The notes under the pieces are model-generated. The model worked only from the letters and a program-made list of their open reading frames with translations. It was not told where the DNA came from and did not search any database. The translations under genes and the position numbers were made by a program. From contig NZ_BCXE01000002.1 of assembly GCF_001894945.1 (NCBI RefSeq), positions 62,001-126,000 on the forward strand: a stretch of 64,000 nucleotides of DNA, written 5' to 3'. Source of the stretch: Rhodococcus ruber NBRC 15591 (lineage in GTDB: Bacteria > Actinomycetota > Actinomycetes > Mycobacteriales > Mycobacteriaceae). Positions 23,732 to 32,270 of the stretch are shown here, in pieces (positions within the stretch are counted from its first letter, which is position 1; each line of letters begins with the position of its first letter).

Positions 23732-25633
23732 ATGACAGACATGAGTGACCACGCCCCCACCTCCTACGACACCGACGTCGTCATCGTCGGACTCGGACCC
23801 GCCGGCGGCACAGCGGCGCTCGCCCTCGCCACCTACGGCATCCGAGTCCACGCCGTGTCGATGTTCCCCTGGGTGGCGAACTCGCCGCGCGCGCACATCA
23901 CCAATCAGCGCGCCGTCGAAGTGCTGCGCGACCTGGGCGTCGAAGACGAGGCACGCAAGTACGCGACGCCGTGGGACCAGATGGGAGACACGCTGTTCAC
24001 CACAAGCCTGGCCGGCGAGGAAATCGTCCGGATGCAGACCTGGGGAACCGGCGATCTCCGTCACGGCGACTACCTGTCCGGCAGCCCGTGCACGATGCTC
24101 GACATTCCGCAGCCCCTGATGGAGCCGGTGCTGATCAAGAACGCCGCCGAACGCGGTGCGGTCATCAGCTTCCACACCGAGTACCTCGACCACACCCAGG
24201 ACGAGGACGGAGTGACCGTCCGCTTCCGCGACGTCCGCTCCGGCACCGAATTCGAGCAGCGAGCGCGGTACCTGCTCGGCTTCGACGGTGCACGATCGAA
24301 GATCGCCGAACAGATCGGACTGCCTTTCGAGGGCGAACTCGCCCGCGCCGGCACCGCGTACATCCTGTTCAATGCGGACCTGAGCAAGTATGTCGCTCAT
24401 CGACCGAGCATCCTGCACTGGATCGTCAACTCCAAGGCCGGTTTCGGTGAGATCGGCATGGGTCTGCTGCGCGCGATCCGGCCGTGGGACCAGTGGATCG
24501 CCGGCTGGGGCTTCGACATGGCACAGGGCGAGCCCGACGTGTCCGATGATGTTGTGCTCGAACAGATCCGGACCCTCGTCGGCGACCCGCACCTGGACAT
24601 CGAGATCGTGACGCGGTCGTTCTGGTACGTCAATCAACAGTGGGCCGAGCATTATCAGGCCGGTCGGGTCTTCTGCGGGGGCGACGCCGTGCACCGGCAC
24701 CCGCCGAGCAGCGGGCTGGGATCGAACACGTCCATGCAGGACGCATTCAATCTCGCATGGAAGATCGCCTATGCCGTCAAGGGATACGCGGGTCCGGGTC
24801 TGCTCGAGTCGTACTCCCCGGAGCGCGTTCCGGTCGGCAAACAGATCGTCACTCGTGCCAACCAGTCCCGCAAGGACTACGCCGGGCTGCGCGAGTGGTT
24901 CGAGCACGACAGCGACGACCCGGTCACCGCCGGGCTGGCAAAGTTGAAGGAACCCTCGCCCGAAGGTGTGGCGCTGCGTGAGCGGCTGTACGAGGCACTC
25001 GAGGTCAAGAACAGCGAGTTCAATGCCCAGGGCGTCGAACTCAACCAGCGTTACGCCTCCTGCGCGGTCGTTCCCGACACCGTGGCCGGCGAGGAAGTGT
25101 GGGCACGCGATCGAGAGCTGTATCTGCAGGCCACCACCCGGCCCGGCGCCAAGCTGCCGCACGCGTGGCTGGTCGGCGCCGACGACACCAGAGTCTCCAC
25201 CCTCGATGTCACCGGCAAGGGACAGATGACCCTGCTGACCGGGATCGGCGGCCAGGCATGGAAGCGTGCTGCTGCCAAGCTGGACCTACCGTTCCTGCGG
25301 ACCGTCGTCGTCGGCGAACCCGGCGCCATCGATCCCTACGGCTACTGGCGACAGGTCCGCGACATCGACGAGGCCGGTGCCCTGCTCGTACGGCCCGACG
25401 GCTACATCGCGTGGCGACACAGCGCCCCGGTGTGGGACGACACCGAAGCGCTCACCAGCCTCGAGAACGCACTGACCGCGATCCTCGACCGCGCCCCGGG
25501 CGAGGAGCAGAACGCGAGCGGCACCAATGAGCCGCAATACAGCACCCGGGCAGTGCCGATCATCGTCCCACACGTCACCGCCGAAGACGCAGCACCGGCG
25601 GCCACCACCACAGTCGAAGGAGAAAATTCATGA
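23732..25633 (+). CDS. FAD-dependent aromatic hydroxylase (phenol 2-monooxygenase / TfdB type)
   Basis: The 633-residue protein is a class A flavoprotein monooxygenase. It has the FAD-binding GLGPAG at ~20-25, the DG motif in LLGFDGARSK (~190), and the GD motif in RVFCGGDAVHRHPPSSGLG (~320). A C-terminal thioredoxin-like domain (~500-600) is usual for TfdB, MhpA and phenol hydroxylases. It should add a hydroxyl ortho to an existing one, giving a catechol. The extradiol dioxygenase and C-C hydrolase follow directly, so it is the first enzyme of a meta-cleavage pathway. ATG 23732 is four bases after the transporter stop. Confidence 0.88.
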   Translation: MTDMSDHAPTSYDTDVVIVGLGPAGGTAALALATYGIRVHAVSMFPWVANSPRAHITNQRAVEVLRDLGVEDEARKYATPWDQMGDTLFTTSLAGEEIVRMQTWGTGDLRHGDYLSGSPCTMLDIPQPLMEPVLIKNAAERGAVISFHTEYLDHTQDEDGVTVRFRDVRSGTEFEQRARYLLGFDGARSKIAEQIGLPFEGELARAGTAYILFNADLSKYVAHRPSILHWIVNSKAGFGEIGMGLLRAIRPWDQWIAGWGFDMAQGEPDVSDDVVLEQIRTLVGDPHLDIEIVTRSFWYVNQQWAEHYQAGRVFCGGDAVHRHPPSSGLGSNTSMQDAFNLAWKIAYAVKGYAGPGLLESYSPERVPVGKQIVTRANQSRKDYAGLREWFEHDSDDPVTAGLAKLKEPSPEGVALRERLYEALEVKNSEFNAQGVELNQRYASCAVVPDTVAGEEVWARDRELYLQATTRPGAKLPHAWLVGADDTRVSTLDVTGKGQMTLLTGIGGQAWKRAAAKLDLPFLRTVVVGEPGAIDPYGYWRQVRDIDEAGALLVRPDGYIAWRHSAPVWDDTEALTSLENALTAILDRAPGEEQNASGTNEPQYSTRAVPIIVPHVTAEDAAPAATTTVEGENS

Positions 25634-26499
25634 GCCGCCCCTACACCAGCGTCTGGGACGACCTGAACCAGGTCGAGTTCAGCCAGGGCTTCATCCAGGC
25701 CGGCCCCTACCGCACCCGCTACCTGCACGCCGGCGACACTGCCAAGCCCGCACTGATCCTGCTGCACGGCATCACCGGCCACGCCGAAGCCTATGTCCGC
25801 AATCTGCGGTCGCACGCCGAGCACTTCAACGTCTGGGCGATCGACTTCATCGGCCACGGCTACTCGTCCAAGCCGGATCACCCGCTCGAGATCAAGCACT
25901 ACATCGATCACGTGCTGCAGTTCATGGACGCCATCGGCGTCGAGAAGGCGTCCTTCTCGGGCGAGTCGCTCGGAGGGTGGGTCACCGCCCAGTTCGCGCA
26001 CGACCATCCCGAGAAGGTCGAGCGGATCGTGCTCAACACCATGGGCGGCACCATGGCCAACCCGAAGGTGATGGAGCGGCTCTACACCCTGTCGATGGAA
26101 GCCGCGAAGGACCCGAGTTGGGAACGGGTCAAGGCCCGCCTCGAATGGCTCATGGCCGACCCGACCATGGTCACCGACGACCTCATCCGCACCCGGCAGG
26201 CCATCTTCCAGCAACCGGACTGGCTCGAGGCGTGCGAGATGAACATGGCACTACAGGACCTCGAAACCCGCAAGCGGAACATGATCACGGACGCCACCCT
26301 CGAAGGCATCACCGTGCCCGCACTGGTGCTGTGGACCACCAAGGACCCCTCCGGTCCGGTCGACGAAGCCGAGCGCATCGCCTCCCACATCCCCGGCGCC
26401 ACGCTGGCGATCATGGAGAACTGCGGTCACTGGCCCCAGTACGAGGACCCCGACACCTTCAACAAGCTGCACCTGGACTTCCTCCTCGACCGCAGCTGA
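25630..26499 (+). CDS. meta-cleavage C-C bond hydrolase (MhpC-like)
   Basis: The 289-residue alpha/beta hydrolase overlaps the hydroxylase stop by four bases (ATGA). It has LLHGITGHAEAY as oxyanion loop, nucleophile S113 in GESLGG, acid in WTTKDPSGPVDEAE, and base in NCGHWPQYEDPD; the GHWPQ/E block is typical of meta-fission product hydrolases such as MhpC and BphD. It should cleave the ring-opened product of the dioxygenase into a carboxylic acid and 2-hydroxydienoate. Confidence 0.88.
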   Translation: MSRPYTSVWDDLNQVEFSQGFIQAGPYRTRYLHAGDTAKPALILLHGITGHAEAYVRNLRSHAEHFNVWAIDFIGHGYSSKPDHPLEIKHYIDHVLQFMDAIGVEKASFSGESLGGWVTAQFAHDHPEKVERIVLNTMGGTMANPKVMERLYTLSMEAAKDPSWERVKARLEWLMADPTMVTDDLIRTRQAIFQQPDWLEACEMNMALQDLETRKRNMITDATLEGITVPALVLWTTKDPSGPVDEAERIASHIPGATLAIMENCGHWPQYEDPDTFNKLHLDFLLDRS

Positions 26500-26634
26500 C
26501 CCGGACCCGGCCGGTGCCGCCAACCTCCTGCAACCGAGGCGGCGCCGGCCGGATCCCACCCACCCGACCCATTGCGCTCTCGCCCGGGCCGTCCGGAAAG
26601 GAAGCGCCGAACCAGCTGCAAGGAGACCGCCGCG

Positions 26635-27573
26635 ATGCCCGTAGCGCTGTGCGCGATGTCGCACTCCCCCCTGATGGGACGCAACGACCCCGACCAGGAA
26701 GTCATCGACGCCGTCGACGCCGCGTTCGACCACGCGCGCCGGTTCATCGCCGATTTCGCCCCCGACCTCATCGTCATCTTCGCCCCCGACCACTACAACG
26801 GCGTCTTCTACGATCTGCTGCCGCCGTTCTGTATCGGCGCCGCCGCGCAGTCCGTCGGCGACTACGGCACCGAAGCCGGCCCTCTCGACGTCGACCGTGA
26901 CGCCGCCTACGCCGTCGCCCGCGAAGTCCTCGACAGCGGCATCGACGTCGCATTCTCCGAACGCATGCACGTCGACCACGGATTCGCCCAGGCACTCCAA
27001 CTGCTGGTCGGCTCGATCACCGCCGTGCCGACCGTGCCGATCTTCATCAATTCGGTCGCCGAACCGCTCGGCCCGGTCAGCCGGGTACGGCTGCTCGGCG
27101 AGGCGGTCGGGCGGGCCGCTGCCAAGCTGGACAAGCGTGTGCTCTTCGTCGGTTCCGGCGGCCTGTCCCATGACCCGCCGGTCCCGCAGTTCACCACCGC
27201 GCCAGAGGAAGTGCGCGAGCGGTTGATCGACGGCCGCAACCCCACCGCCGCCGAACGCGACGCCCGCGAACAGCGCGTCATCACCGCCGGGCGGGACTTC
27301 GCCGCCGGCACCGCCACGATCCAGCCACTGAATCCCGAATGGGACCGGCACCTGCTCGACGTCCTCGCCTCCGGCGACCTCGAGCAGATCGACGAGTGGA
27401 CCAACGACTGGTTCGTCGAACAGGCCGGGCACTCCTCCCACGAGGTACGCACGTGGATCGCTGCCTACGCCGCCCTCGCAGCCTGCGGCCCGTATCGGGT
27501 CACATCGACGTTCTACCGGGAAATCCCGGAGTGGATCGCCGGATTCGGAATCACCACCGCCGTCTTGTCGTAG
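26635..27573 (+). CDS. mhpB: extradiol ring-cleavage dioxygenase, MhpB type (class III)
   Basis: The 312-residue protein starts at ATG 26635 after AAGGAG. It matches 2,3-dihydroxyphenylpropionate 1,2-dioxygenase: ALCAMSHSPLM at the N-terminus, the catalytic ERMHVDHGFAQAL block (~115), FVGSGGLSHDPPVPQF (~180) and a C-terminal RTWIAAYAALAA. Class III enzymes use Fe(II) and open catechols next to the hydroxyls. Together with the upstream hydroxylase and hydrolase it gives a core meta pathway. The 2-hydroxydienoate hydratase and aldolase are not in the window. The substrate need not be a phenylpropionate. Confidence 0.88.
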   Translation: MPVALCAMSHSPLMGRNDPDQEVIDAVDAAFDHARRFIADFAPDLIVIFAPDHYNGVFYDLLPPFCIGAAAQSVGDYGTEAGPLDVDRDAAYAVAREVLDSGIDVAFSERMHVDHGFAQALQLLVGSITAVPTVPIFINSVAEPLGPVSRVRLLGEAVGRAAAKLDKRVLFVGSGGLSHDPPVPQFTTAPEEVRERLIDGRNPTAAERDAREQRVITAGRDFAAGTATIQPLNPEWDRHLLDVLASGDLEQIDEWTNDWFVEQAGHSSHEVRTWIAAYAALAACGPYRVTSTFYREIPEWIAGFGITTAVLS

Positions 27574-27932
27574 CGGAGGCCTCCCCGAGGCCGGGCGCCC
27601 GAGCCCGCTCGAAGGGCCACCCTCAGAGGGTGTCGCAGTGGCGACACAGCCTCGTCGACGGCTGCGTCGCCTCTCACTCGACCGGCCACTCCGTTGCCGA
27701 TGCAGCGGGGCGGCCGGCCTCGTAGGTGGTGCCGATGGTCATCACGTCGCCGGGTGGCACGGTGACGACGTAGGAGGTGGCCTACGAGTACGAGGAATCG
27801 ACCGCCGATCGACCTCGACATCCGGTTGTGATTCGTCGCGGAGACCCACCCACGGCGGACGCGCGAGCACCACGATCCCGGCGTCGATGCCGACACCGCG
27901 GCAGCCGGCTCCCGGCCCCTCAGGGCGGTGCC
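27574..27932. other. intergenic region between convergent genes
   Basis: About 360 bases separate the convergent dioxygenase and dehydrogenase genes. One short minus-strand frame (ending near 27640) reads ATSYVVTVPPGDVMTIGTTY and could be the tail of a lost gene, but nothing upstream continues it. I see no RNA gene or confident terminator. Confidence 0.4.
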
Positions 27933-28988
27933 TCACGGCCGGACGAGGATCTTGACGTTCTCCTCCTTGTTGGAGATCAGTTCCTCGAACCCGTGGGCGA
28001 CGATGTCGTCGAGGTCGATGCGGCCGGTGATGAACTGGTAGGGGTCGACCTTGCCGGAGGCGATCATCTCGATCGTCGCGGGATGGTCGTTCGCGTAGGC
28101 CAGGCTGCCGAGCAGGTTGACCTCGCGGAAGACCAGATCGTTCATCGCGACGGACGCCTCGTGGCCCCAGATCGCGACGTTGACGCACGTGCCGCCCGCC
28201 CGGGTGGACAGGATCGCGGACTTCAGCACCGCGTCGATGCCGGCGCATTCGAAGGAGACGTCGGCGCCGCGTCCGCCGGTCAGCTCGAGGACCTGCTCGG
28301 TGACGTCGCCGTCGCGCGGGTCGATGATGTGGTCCGCGCCGGCCGGTTCGGCCTTCTTCTTCCGCACGTCGGCGGGTTCGACGACGATGATCTGGTCGAC
28401 ACCGGCGGCGCGCAGGGCCGACGTGGTGACGAGCCCGATCGGCCCGGCGCCGAACACGAGCGCCGAGTGGCTCGGTCGCGCTCCGGACAGGCGTACGGCG
28501 TGGTAGGCCACGGCGAGGGGTTCGACGAGTGCGCCGACGTCGGTGCCGAGTTCGCCGAGTGGGTGGATCCAGCGCCGCTCGGCCACGACGTACTGGGAGA
28601 ACCCGCCGCCGTAGCCGGACAGTCCCACGAATCCCAGTGTGCCGCAGACGTTGTAGCGTCCGTTGCGGCAGGCGTCGCAGCGTCCGCAGATGATGTACGG
28701 CTCGACCGCGACCCGGTCGCCGACGCGCAGATCGTCGACGCCCTCGCCGACTTCCGCGACGACGCCGGCGAACTCGTGCCCGAGGGTGATCGGCACGGTC
28801 TCGCCGGTGATGGGGTGCGGTGCGTCGGCGGGCGGGGCGAAGATCGGGCCCTCGAGGTACTCGTGCAGGTCGGTGCCGCAGATGCCGCACCACTCCACCT
28901 CGACCTTGACGGTGCCGGGGCGGGTGGCCGGTTCGGGAATGTCCTCGACCCGGATGTCCCCGGGGCCGTGGAAGCGGGCTGCCTTCAT
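27933..28988 (-). CDS. zinc-dependent 2,3-butanediol dehydrogenase-like enzyme
   Basis: The 351-residue protein has the MDR butanediol/sorbitol dehydrogenase pattern: catalytic zinc residues in EWCGICGTDLHEY and GHEFAG, the structural zinc loop CGRCDACRNGRYNVC (~105-119), and the NAD-binding FGAGPIGLVTTSAL. Family members oxidise vicinal diols or acetoin. The gene is divergent from a GAF-domain regulator gene, an arrangement seen for acetoin/diol systems. The open frame continues upstream as far as 30443 but the ATG at 28988 with a GAGGAGATC site is the clear start. Confidence 0.9.
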   Translation of the reverse strand: MKAARFHGPGDIRVEDIPEPATRPGTVKVEVEWCGICGTDLHEYLEGPIFAPPADAPHPITGETVPITLGHEFAGVVAEVGEGVDDLRVGDRVAVEPYIICGRCDACRNGRYNVCGTLGFVGLSGYGGGFSQYVVAERRWIHPLGELGTDVGALVEPLAVAYHAVRLSGARPSHSALVFGAGPIGLVTTSALRAAGVDQIIVVEPADVRKKKAEPAGADHIIDPRDGDVTEQVLELTGGRGADVSFECAGIDAVLKSAILSTRAGGTCVNVAIWGHEASVAMNDLVFREVNLLGSLAYANDHPATIEMIASGKVDPYQFITGRIDLDDIVAHGFEELISNKEENVKILVRP

Positions 28989-29208
28989 GGGTCGATCTCC
29001 TCGCTGTACGGGCGTCGGATCTTGGTCGGCCGAGTCCGACGCGGGATCATCCGGGTGCGCCGCTGCCGAGGTCGGCGCGTGATCCAGCACACATCGAGCG
29101 CGCCGCCGCGGCAAACGTTGCAGCGCGTTGCGCGTACCGCCGGGTGTGGTGCCGGACACACCCGAGGGCATATGCTCGCGACAACTCGACCGACGAGAGA
29201 CGGAGACC

Positions 29209-30485
29209 GTGGGCAACTTCAGCGCCATCGAACCGGGCACCGACCTGCACCGATACGCGCGCGAGCTGGCGCGTATGCACGACGCGGTGATCGGTGGCGG
29301 CCGCTCGCCGCTGCGGCCGCGGTCGGTGGTCGCGCGGTCGTGGACGCGGGTGCTCGGCGCCGGTCTCGCCCCCGACGGCAGCAACGCCCGCGCCCTGCTG
29401 CCGCTCGCCGAGGTGGAACGCCGGCGCCGCGCCTCGCCCCTGTCGGGGGTGATCGGCGACCTCGAGCAGGTGGTGTGCTCGGTGGCCGAGGCGTCGCACA
29501 TGCTGATGGTGGTGACCGACGCGGACGGGATCGTGCTGTGGCGGGCCGGGTCGGCGAAGGTCCGCAGCCGGGCGGACAGCCTGGGGTTCAGCGAGGGCGC
29601 CCGGTGGACGGAGTCGACCGTGGGCACCAACGCGATCGGCACGGCGCTCGCCGAGGCCGCCCCGGTGCAGCTGTTCTCCGCCGAACACTTCGAGCAGTCT
29701 TCGAGCAGTCCCAGCATCCCTGGTACTGCACGGCCGCCCCGATCCACGATCCCCGCACCGGGGAGCTGCTCGGCGTGGTCGACGTCAGCGGCCCGGCGCT
29801 GACGATCCATCCCACGATCAGCGCGCTGGTGGAGACGGCGGTGCGGCTGGCCGAGGCGCAGCTGTGGCGGCTGCACGAGAACCGGCTCGAGCGGCTGCGC
29901 ACGGTCGCGGCGCCGGTGCTCGCCTCGATGAGCGGTCCGCTGCTGCTCGTCGACGAACACGGATGGGTGGCGCACGCGTCGGGCGTCGCGGCCACCAAGC
30001 GGGTCGCGGCACCGACCGCCGACCGCACCCTGAGCGTCCCGGGCCTGGGGATGTGCGTCCCGGAGCAGCTCGCGCACGGCTGGTTGATCCGGCCCGCCGG
30101 CGGCCCGGCGCGGATCACGATGGAGCTCGACCTGTCCGGCGCGCCGACGGTGGTCGTCAGCGGCGCGGACTCGACGTGGCGCAGCGCGCTGTCCGCGCGG
30201 CACGCGGAGATCATGCTGATGCTGCACCTGCGGGGCCGCGAGGGGATGACGGTCACCGAGCTCAGCAACGGCATCTACGGCGACCCGGACCACGCCGTCG
30301 CGGTGCGGGCGGAGGTGTCCCGGCTGCGCCGCGCGCTCGGCTCCGTCGTCGAGAGCCGCCCCTACCGGCTCGCCGACTCGGTCGACCTGACGCTCACCCT
30401 CGGTGCGGCCGAGCGGCTCTCGGACTGTGCGTTCGTCCGGCACAGCGCGAGCCCGGCCGTCCGCGCGCTGGCGGACGGCCGGTGA
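29209..30485 (+). pseudogene. GAF-domain regulator disrupted by an 11-bp duplication
   Basis: From GTG 29209 the first frame encodes a GAF-type sensor up to AEHFEQS. The reading then shifts: the correct continuation (SQHPWYCTAAPIHDPRTG, then ELLGVVDVSG) is in another frame, up to 30485. The cause is visible. The 11 bases ttcgagcagtc occur twice in tandem at 29689-29699 and 29700-29710; removing one copy restores a single frame of about 420 residues. It has the GAF sensor and a C-terminal HTH/winged region (AEIMLMLHLRGREGMTVTEL) but no sigma-54 ATPase domain. The gene is probably inactive here, or reversible by repeat slippage. It should regulate the divergent dehydrogenase. A sequencing error is possible. 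Confidence 0.85.
29689..29710 (+). repeat. 11-bp tandem duplication causing a frameshift
   Basis: Two identical copies of ttcgagcagtc are adjacent. Eleven is not a multiple of three, so the duplication breaks the GAF regulator frame. The second copy continues directly into the correct downstream frame. Confidence 0.9.
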
Positions 30486-30489
30486 GTGC

Positions 30490-31242
30490 TCACGCCCGGT
30501 AGGCGTCCGTCCCGGCGCGGCTGAGCACCAGGCGCGGCAGCACCGCGCGCGACGACAGCCGCAGCACCGCGTCGACGAGTTCGACGACGTCGTTCACCTC
30601 GAGCATCTCCTCGGCGGGGATGCGGTCCTTGATCCAGTCGGACATGTCGGTGTCGACGTAGGCGGGCGCGATCGCGGACGCGCTGATGCCGTTGCCGGAC
30701 TCCTCGGCGTTGAGCGTCTCCACGAGCGAGATCAGCGCCGCCTTCGTCGCCCCGTACACGGCCAGACCCGCCTCGGCATAGACACCGGTGATCGACGACA
30801 GCGCAACCACTTTCGCCCCGCGGCGCGGAACAGCGGCCGCGGCCTTGCGCAGCAGCGGCAGCGCCGACTGGGCGAACGCGAACGGGGTCTCGAAGTTCAC
30901 CGACACGGTCTTGCCGAACCGCCGCATCGGGAACTCGGCGATGGTGCCGGCGGTGCCGACGCCCGCGTTGAGGACGAGCGCCCGCATGCTGCCGAACGTC
31001 TCCTCGTGTGCCGCGACGACGCGGCTCGCGGTCTCGGGATCGCCGAGGTCGGCAGCGACGACGCGCACCTCGGGCGCACCCGCGTCGCGCAGGTCGGCGG
31101 CGACCGCGCCGAGCCGCGCCTCGTCGCGCGCGGTGAGGGTCAGACCGTAGCCCTGCTGCGCGAGGCGGGTGGCGACACCGAGCCCGATGCCGCGGGACGC
31201 ACCCGTGACGAGCGCACTGGGGTTGGCGAGATCGGTTGTCAT
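30490..31242 (-). CDS. short-chain dehydrogenase/reductase
   Basis: The 250-residue protein has the classical SDR features: TGASRGIG at the NAD(P)-binding site (~14-21), the NAG motif in VLNAGVG, the Ser of the catalytic tetrad in LSSITGVY, and YGATK. It is the last gene of an operon with an APH-type kinase and an acyl-CoA dehydrogenase; its start overlaps the kinase stop by four bases. It probably oxidises or reduces a hydroxyacyl or keto intermediate of the pathway. Confidence 0.88.
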   Translation of the reverse strand: MTTDLANPSALVTGASRGIGLGVATRLAQQGYGLTLTARDEARLGAVAADLRDAGAPEVRVVAADLGDPETASRVVAAHEETFGSMRALVLNAGVGTAGTIAEFPMRRFGKTVSVNFETPFAFAQSALPLLRKAAAAVPRRGAKVVALSSITGVYAEAGLAVYGATKAALISLVETLNAEESGNGISASAIAPAYVDTDMSDWIKDRIPAEEMLEVNDVVELVDAVLRLSSRAVLPRLVLSRAGTDAYRA

Positions 31243-32270
31243 GCGCCACCTCCCCGCAGCGCGTCGAGTCCGGCGGCCGCGAAGACCGGCACGGCCTCCC
31301 CCGCCTTGTCGAAACCGTCGCCGACGGTCGCGCCGACGCGCCAGCGGTGGTTGATGCCCTCGGCGATGACGGCGAGCTTGAAGTTCGCCAGTCCCATGTA
31401 GAAGTCCCAGTGGGCGAGCTCGCGGCCCGTCGCGACCGCGTAGCGCTGGGCGAGGTCGTCGGCCGACGGCAGGCGCGGGCTGGTCCACGCGGCGGACTCG
31501 CCGAGCACCTGGTCGAGCGCGGGGTTGCGGTACACGCACATCAGGGCGACGTCGGTGAGCGGGTCGCCGAGCGTCGACAGCTCCCAATCCACCACCGCCG
31601 CAATCTTTCCGGCGTCGCCGGGATCGAGGATCGTGTTGTCGATGCGGTAGTCGCCGTGCACGATCGACGCCGCGGACGATTCCGGAATCGAGTCGGCGAG
31701 GGCGGCGTGCAGGCGGTCGAGGTCGTCGAGGTCGCGGGTCTTGACCCGGCCCCACTGACCGGCCCACAGCTTGACCTGACGCGCGACGTACCCGTCGGGG
31801 CGACCGAGGTTCCCGAGACCGACGGCTTCGTAGTCCACCGAGTGCAGGGTGGCGAGCACACGGACGAGTTCGCCGGTGCACGCTTCGATCTCGGTGTCAC
31901 TCAGGGTGGCGAGGTCGTCGGTCGTGCGGATCACCCGCCCGGTGACGTGCTCGACGACGGTGAACGGGGCGCCCATCACGGAGTCGTCCTCGCAGAGGGC
32001 GACCGTCTGGGCGACCGGCACACCGCAGCCCTGGAGCGCCGAGGTGATGCGGAATTCGCGGGCGACGTCGTGGGCGGACGGGGTGAGTCCCGCCGTCGGC
32101 GGCCGCCGCAGCACCCACCGCGACGTGCCGTCGGAGATCGCGTACGTCAGGTTCGACTTGCCACCGGAGATGAGATCGGCGCGCAGTTCGCCGTCGAGGG
32201 CGATGCCCGAGTCCTCCAGGTAGCGCTGCAGGGCGGTCAGGTCGAGCCCCTCGTGCTGTGCGGTCTTCAT
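31239..32270 (-). CDS. APH-family phosphotransferase (ACAD10/11-type kinase)
   Basis: The 343-residue protein has the aminoglycoside phosphotransferase-like kinase fold. It has a Gly-rich start (ISGGKSNLTYAI), the catalytic loop IVHGDYRIDNTIL, and the Mg-binding AVVDWELSTLGDPLTDVA. This subgroup lies next to acyl-CoA dehydrogenases in bacteria and is fused to them in animal ACAD10/11, where the kinase phosphorylates 4-hydroxyacyl-CoAs. The gene overlaps both neighbours by four bases, so kinase, dehydrogenase and SDR are made together. Confidence 0.88.
   Translation of the reverse strand: MKTAQHEGLDLTALQRYLEDSGIALDGELRADLISGGKSNLTYAISDGTSRWVLRRPPTAGLTPSAHDVAREFRITSALQGCGVPVAQTVALCEDDSVMGAPFTVVEHVTGRVIRTTDDLATLSDTEIEACTGELVRVLATLHSVDYEAVGLGNLGRPDGYVARQVKLWAGQWGRVKTRDLDDLDRLHAALADSIPESSAASIVHGDYRIDNTILDPGDAGKIAAVVDWELSTLGDPLTDVALMCVYRNPALDQVLGESAAWTSPRLPSADDLAQRYAVATGRELAHWDFYMGLANFKLAVIAEGINHRWRVGATVGDGFDKAGEAVPVFAAAGLDALRGGGA

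Noticed and set aside
27574..27932. A gene in the gap between mhpB and the dehydrogenase
   Set aside because: Only a short C-terminal-like frame (ATSYVVTVPPGD) is visible, interrupted upstream by a stop; no start or family could be assigned.
29128..29802. GAF regulator as two separate genes
   Set aside because: A single frame is restored exactly by removing one copy of the 11-mer, and the second part has no start or ribosome site.
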